A stretch of DNA of 64,000 nt from Mauremys mutica (taxonomy: Eukaryota; Chordata; Testudines; Geoemydidae). Shown here in pieces: positions 59,021-64,000 of the stretch; the first letter of the stretch is position 1; each line of letters opens with the position of its first letter. The DNA lies in NCBI RefSeq assembly GCF_020497125.1, contig NC_059080.1, positions 70,352,618 to 70,416,617 of the forward strand, in the 5' to 3' direction. A program made the position numbers and the translations under genes. The notes under the pieces were generated by a model. It was not told where the DNA came from, did not search any database, and saw only the letters and a program-made list of their open reading frames with translations.

Positions 59021-59869
59021 TTGTACAATGTCATCTTGCTGACTCTTACTATGTGGTGACAAATTTAATGTAGCTTTACCTTTTGCTAACACAAATTCAG
59101 GACCTGTAATTGTGCCTGGAGACTTAACATTTCATTTGAATATTCTGAATTAGGAGTCTAGTCTCATTCAGTTAAGAATATATGCAAATAGGAGGAAAGT
59201 ACGACTGTTGTTTTTTTTCCTTTGCAAAATAATCAAACTGCCCAATCCATAAGCCAACCTGATCTACCTATGGAACTGGTTTTCATAACAGAATTGGTTA
59301 CTAAAATGTATTAGCCCTCAGTGTAGCAATGTGACACTGAAGCAGCAGAACATTTTGCTTATATTGTATAGGAAATCATTTCCTCATTGCTTGAAGTTTC
59401 CTACTTCAGTGACTTTTACTGTCCCTCAGTTTATTAATTTCCTTACATTTGGCAGGTCATTGTCCTATTTTTATTGTTGAAATGTTGAGAGGCTTCTTTA
59501 TGCCCTTGAGTAGGGCAGTCCAAATCTGCCAAAAAAATTAGGACAAAGTCTGAGATGCTGTATCCTTCTGTGTGGGGGAAAAAAGGGAAAGAAATCTGCC
59601 AAGCTGGCTTTCCATTTGCATTAGAAAAAAGCACATCCCTTCACTAGAAACAGTTACTGATCTTAAATAGTTGTCTAAACTTCACACCAACTGAAGTCAT
59701 ATAGACATAAACCAGATTTTTTTGTACAACAGCATATGCTAAGAACAAAAAGCTTAATTAAAAAAAACAGTCTAGGTTGATAATTATACCGATGTACCAA
59801 CTTATATCATTTACAAGCACTTGAAAGGAAAGAAGAAAACAGATCAAACCATAATAAAGAATATCTACC

Positions 59870-60370
59870 TCTTATATAATGCTTTTATTCAGTAAATCTC
59901 ATAGTGCTTTACAAAGGAGGTCAGTATCATTATCCCATTTTATAGATGGAGAAGGGAAAATAAAGGCCAGAGACAGGACCGGCTTTAGGCCTATTCCCCC
60001 GATTCCCCCGAATTGGGCCCCGCACCTAAGAGGGCCCCGCGCCCTAAAGAAGAGCGCCTAACTTTTTCATTTTTACTCATCCAGCAGTGGTCCGGGTCTT
60101 CAGCAGCAGGTCCTTCACTCGCTCCGGGTCTTCAGCAGCATTTCGGCAGCAGGTCATTCAGTGCCACGGAAGACCCGAAGCGATTAAAGGACCCACCGCT
60201 GAAGTGCTCCCGAAGACCCGGACCGCCACCAGGTATTCGAATCAGGCCCTGCACTTCCTAAAGCCAGCCCTGGCCAGAGAGATAAAGCTACTTGCCAGCA
60301 GGCCCAGAGTAGAGCTGGAACTAGAACCCATATCTCTTGAGTCCTAGTCCAGTGCTCTAGCCACTAGGCA
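59870..60370 (-). mobile_element. MIR/CORE-type SINE, split by a hAT MITE
   Basis: The plus strand reads antisense: AGTGCTTTACAAAGGAGGTC, ATTATCCCATTTTATAGATG and GGCCAGAGA at the left of the insertion. After it come GATAAAGCTACTTGCC, AGAGCTGGAACTAGAACCC and GTGCTCTAGCCACTAGGC. Joined across the insertion these give one continuous SINE. Confidence 0.75.
59974..60272. mobile_element. hAT MITE inside the SINE, exact target duplication
   Basis: Ends CAGGACCGGCTTTAGG and CCTAAAGCCAGCCCTG are inverted; GCCAGAGA flanks both sides (59966-59973, 60273-60280). The interior has repeated GGTCTTCAGCAGCA and CGGAAGACCCG words that form inverted pairs. Confidence 0.94.
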
Positions 60371-60416
60371 AAATTCATTGTTCTTAACACAACTAAATAA
60401 ATGCATATTATGTCAC

Positions 60417-61084
60417 TGTATCGGGGTGGTCACTCTGCTCTGGCTCAGAAAGGCTTAAAAGCCAGCCTTTGGAGAGGGCTGGGGCTGACCCAATAAGAAA
60501 AGGCTGATTGGGAAGGCAGCCATAGCTGGGGCCACACCCAATTAGGAGACAGCTGGCCCTATAAAAGGGCTGTGAACCAGCAGCTAAGTCAGTCTCTCTC
60601 TAGCTCTTGAGAGAGAAGGACCTGGCTGCCTGGTAAAGAAGGGTACTTGAGACAGAGCAGTGCTGGGGCGCTCCAGCCTGGTAAATCCCTGCACTGCAGG
60701 CCTTGTTAAAAGGCCAAAACAGGTACTGGGATTGCAGAGGCTGCAGCCTGGGCTTAGGCAGAGGCAGCTGGTCCGACCCCCTTGCCAATGTTGAGTGGCC
60801 TTTACAGACTGCAGTTTGCCCCAGTGAGCAGGGGCTAGATGACAACTGGCAGTAGCCACTGAGGCAAGGTGGGTGAGAGGGTTGGGGGTTCCCCTGGGAG
60901 GGGAGACCCAGAGCATGGTGGGGTACTGCTGGGGCAGAACCCTGAGGTAAAGGGTACCAGGGTCCAGGAGGGACATGGGGCCTGAGGCAGGCGAGACATC
61001 AGAGGGTGCTCTGGAGCTGGAAAAGAGCTAATTCCCAGGATAAGCAGCAGGAGCTGCCACACTGGTGAATCTCGCTTTGCTACA
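60417..61084 (+). mobile_element. Solo LTR (Gypsy-type) with 5-bp target duplication
   Basis: Starts TGTATCGGGG and ends TTTGCTACA. GTCAC is on both sides (60412-60416, 61085-61089). A TATA box (CCTATAAAAGGGC) lies at 60557-60569 on the plus strand. No internal coding region follows, so this is a solo LTR left by recombination between two LTRs. The Gypsy assignment is from recall of similar turtle LTRs. Confidence 0.88.
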
Positions 61085-61089
61085 GTCAC

Positions 61090-61735
61090 AACAAGCAATC
61101 TTGGCTCATTGATTTTTTTTTAAAGATATGTTCATTATTTACAATTTGGTATCTAAATGACTGGGATTTTTTTGTCAAAATTGTTGTTTCTTGAGGAAAA
61201 TATATTACAAATAGTTTTACAGGAAAAATGCTCAATATTGACAACTGGTAAAGTTATTTAGGTATGCTGTTTGCATTTTAGGCTTATCAATATTTATTTC
61301 AATTTATATAAGCCTCAATAGGCAACCATCCTATGCTTGGGATACCCATTAGATACATGAAAATATGCAATACAATAGAAAATGACTACTCAGTCCATTT
61401 TTGGGAACTAAATATCCATCAGCAAATATAATTATAATAATAAAACTGAAAGTCTTCCTACCTTCATCCCATCATCTTCCAAAAGTCTGGGGAAAACAGG
61501 GCTCATTAGTGGAAGCTGGTTGCTCTTGCTTCACACACAAGTAATGGACACATAACCTGTGGAACCTATTTTAGATGCTAAGCTATATGTAATGAATCCC
61601 CATTTGTAATGAAGTAGTATAAAAGTCGGGGGGGGATATTCAGTGCTTTTCAAAATACATATTGTAATACTGTTTTGTAGTAAACCTCTACGTATAAACT
61701 AGAGGGTTGCACACTTTGTTGCTTATATAGGCCAA
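61090..61735. other. Nothing recognised
   Basis: AT-rich; a G-run at 61628-61635 only. Confidence 0.4.
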
Positions 61736-61739
61736 GCTC

Positions 61740-62080
61740 ATTGCTCACAGCAGGGGCTCTTTGCATTCCTCCATTCCCTCCACTCTATTCAGTCATTCCC
61801 CCCATGCTCTCCCTTGTGTCAGAGGCTTGGTGTGACCTCCATTGTCAGGCCTCCATTTTTCCCCCATGCCAGGGTATCCATTCTCCCACCCGTGCAAGGG
61901 GCTTTGTGTGACTCCTCATTATCTCCTTGCCCCCTGAGGTCACAGTGGATCACTTCATGAAATGCCCTGTTCTGTTTGCTCCCACTGAAGCATCTGGCAC
62001 CAGCCACTGCTGGAAGACAAGGATATTGGGCTAGATGGACCTCTGGTCTGACCCAGTATGGCCATTCTTATGTTCTTAAA
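61740..62080 (+). mobile_element. CR1/L3-like LINE 3'-end fragment
   Basis: Ends GGATATTGGGCTAGATGG, ACCTCTGGTCTGACCCAGTA and TGGCCATTCTTATGTTCTTA, a tail known from CR1/L3-type elements; GATCACTTCATGAAATGCCC and TGAAGCATCTGGCACCAGCC precede it. Orientation and exact family are not certain. Confidence 0.6.
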
Positions 62081-62149
62081 AGTAATCTAGCTCTCCGGGT
62101 CCAGCCTATAGTTACTATCCATCTGAGGTACCTGCATGTTTTTCAGTGC

Positions 62150-62315
62150 TGTAGTATCCAAGCACCTGACAATCTTGACCATATTTATCCTCACAATACC
62201 ATTGTGAAATAGTGAAGTTTGGTGTTAGCCACATTTGTGAAACTGGAAATCTGTGGCAGAGCAAGGAATTGTACTTACATCTCCCAACTCCTATACTAGT
62301 GCCCAAATCACTTTT
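62150..62315 (-). mobile_element. Decayed MIR-type SINE
   Basis: TTATCCTCACAATACCATTG, GTGAAACTGGAAATCTGTGG and GCAAGGAATTGTACTTACAT follow the antisense MIR order but are well diverged. Confidence 0.5.
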
Positions 62316-62479
62316 TTTTTACTAGCTGCCTACTCCTGCCAGTAACATACTCTGTCCTGCAAACTACCAGTCCACATCTCAAAATGCCACCAATAAAAAT
62401 AAAGTAAAATATACAGGAGACATACAAAGTAGTGTAATAATTTTACAACCAGAAGTCTAACTAAAAACAACCCTCAGAT

Positions 62480-62600
62480 TACACATTTACAGCCTAATCC
62501 TGCAAATGTTTATGTATATATCCTTCTGCCCATGAGTAGACCCACTGGGATTACTTATGTATGTGTGTGCTTGGTTAGGGCTTTGGGATGGAATTCACCC
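62480..62600. repeat. Short dispersed repeat ('CCTAATCCTGCAAA' type)
   Basis: ACAGCCTAATCCTGCAAATG, CATGAGTAGACCCACTGGGA and GGGCTTTGGGATGGAATTC. Related to the 'GACTTCAATGGG' palindromic group. Confidence 0.45.
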
Positions 62601-62609
62601 CTGTGCAGA

Positions 62610-63600
62610 GAGCCAGCCTAAAGTATTTGCACCACTTAAATTCTACTTGATCTTAATTGGGCTTAAATTAGATTTGCGGTGCATAAACCTTGTGCTGGAA
62701 TTCTGCAAAGGGGCGATTTGAATCTCTATTTCATAGCTATTTCTGCTGGATCTTATATGACACTACCACTTTTCAACTACCTATCCAATTCAGCTACCTC
62801 ACTTTTTTAGCAACAGGTGGCTATTTCATAGCCTCAGTTGTTTACATGAAAAGTATTTTGCATATAAGATAGAGGGAGGGTAAAGATGATGGTTGAATTT
62901 GTTGCTATCACTGTGTTGCATTCAATAACCATATAATAGTGCAAGCCTTCTATAAGCATTTGTTAGAACTGGATACACACAAAACACGTTTCACATGTTC
63001 TCGGTGTACAGCTCTGGCTGGCACATTCAGCAGTTTAATTTTGGTTATGTGAAAGTTTCATATTTTTCCCCATTATGAGTCCCCACAGTCTAAATTAATA
63101 TTGGACCCAGCTGTCTCTTATAATTACATTTTAATGATTTAAGATGGTTGTTTGCATTTTGGCTACTTGTTTAATAGTGATGACATTTAGATTGTCACAA
63201 CTAGGCTTTGAAGTTATCAATTTATTTAGATGATCAGGGAACTTCACACCTTTGATGGTGCTATTGTTTGGCTGCAAACTCAAAAAGACATCAGTGCACT
63301 GATTTACATAATGAAAGTTATCTTCATAGGGATATGTCTTTGTTAATTCAGTTGTGAATGGGATTACCTTTCAAAAATTAAATAAGCCATGTTTATTTAT
63401 TATTATTTTAAATGTATTGTCATTCTAAAACACACATGGAGTTGTGCTTCTCATTTCCTGCTGTTTTCTTTCACATGGTATGCTGATATTTTGGTTTTAG
63501 TCTCTTTTCCTCCCAAAAATGAGCCTGGAAATTGCAAAATCACTTAGGGGGATATTTTCCCTTGATACACACTCTCTTGGAACTACTGCTGGATGTTAAG
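62610..63600. other. Nothing recognised
   Basis: AT-rich unique-looking sequence. Confidence 0.4.
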
Positions 63601-63609
63601 CACATACAG

Positions 63610-64000
63610 CCTAACCTTTATCAAGTTTTTTGTAGGCATCACAGAAAAGGAGAGTGTTGAGGAGAGATTTGAAAGTGCATAATGAGATAGCTTTGTGGAT
63701 GTTTATGGAGAGCTCCTCCCAACCATGCAGGGAATCATGGGAGAAAGCATGAAGGTGCTTGTTTGAAAATTTAACAAGTGGCAATGAAACCTGGCATCAT
63801 GGACTGATTGGAGATGAGCATCACCCACTCAACAGTAAATGAGAGGTGACTGGTAGGATGGAGATTGACTGTGAAGGTCCTTGAAAATGAACACAAGCAG
63901 CTTATGTTTGATGTAATAGAGATGTAATAGTCAATGGAGGGACTCAAAGAGAGGGGTGGCATGGTCAAAGCGACAAGCCAGGAAAATGATCTCTGCAGCA
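63610..64000 (+). repeat. Old interspersed repeat, probable downstream part of the 4195 family
   Basis: Reads TTTTTTGTAGGCATCACAG, AGGAGAGATTTGAAAG, TAGCTTTGTGGATGTTTATG, AGCATGAAGGTGCTTGTTTG and GGTGGCATGGTCAAAGCGAC up to the window edge. I recall this as the continuation of the 4195-type repeat in longer copies. It runs off the right edge. Confidence 0.5.

Noticed and set aside
1..64000. CRISPR array, operon or other prokaryotic system
   Set aside because: The spaced GC repeats at 8755 have no unique spacers, and the window is clearly vertebrate nuclear DNA.

Overview
The window is vertebrate nuclear DNA, not microbial. It holds one intact protein-coding gene in a sea of transposon remnants. 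That gene is insulin receptor substrate 1 (IRS1), on the minus strand, with a single coding exon at 27183-30764 (1193 codons plus stop). The repeat types point to a non-avian sauropsid, most probably a turtle: CR1 and L2-like LINEs, MIR-type SINEs, a DIRS retroelement with inverted ends, many hAT elements with 8-bp target duplications, a Harbinger-like MITE and a Gypsy-type solo LTR. The species call is an inference from gene and repeats together.

Layout. 1-27157: a consensus splice donor lies 25 nt past the IRS1 stop codon, so this part is best read as the large 3'-UTR intron of IRS1; its second exon was not located. It carries a CR1 (6516-7716), a striking GC-rich minisatellite in a CpG island (8755-9660), LINE reverse-transcriptase debris (11740-12280), a hAT element nested in another repeat (16480-18535), a TA-flanked inverted-repeat element with a CCAAT-bearing palindrome (19599-20100) and a MIR (26030-26230). 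27158-32060: IRS1 coding exon, 5' UTR and CpG-rich promoter. 32060-64000: upstream intergenic DNA with a DIRS element (38357-40965), LINE fragments, a three-hairpin MITE (46082-46377), a foldback hAT (48111-49683), a 3.1-kb hAT with a broken transposase (50032-53153), an L2-like LINE (56090-57220), short hAT MITEs at 58735 and 59974, and a solo LTR (60417-61084).

IRS1 carries insulin and IGF-1 receptor signals to PI3-kinase, GRB2 and SHP2. All other coding-like stretches are transposon remnants, reading frames antisense to IRS1, or stop-free readings of the minisatellite. No second host gene, tRNA gene or CRISPR array was recognised. The most unusual structure is the minisatellite: twelve full units share an unchanged 29-bp core, and an internal hexamer count falls stepwise from three to one along the array.
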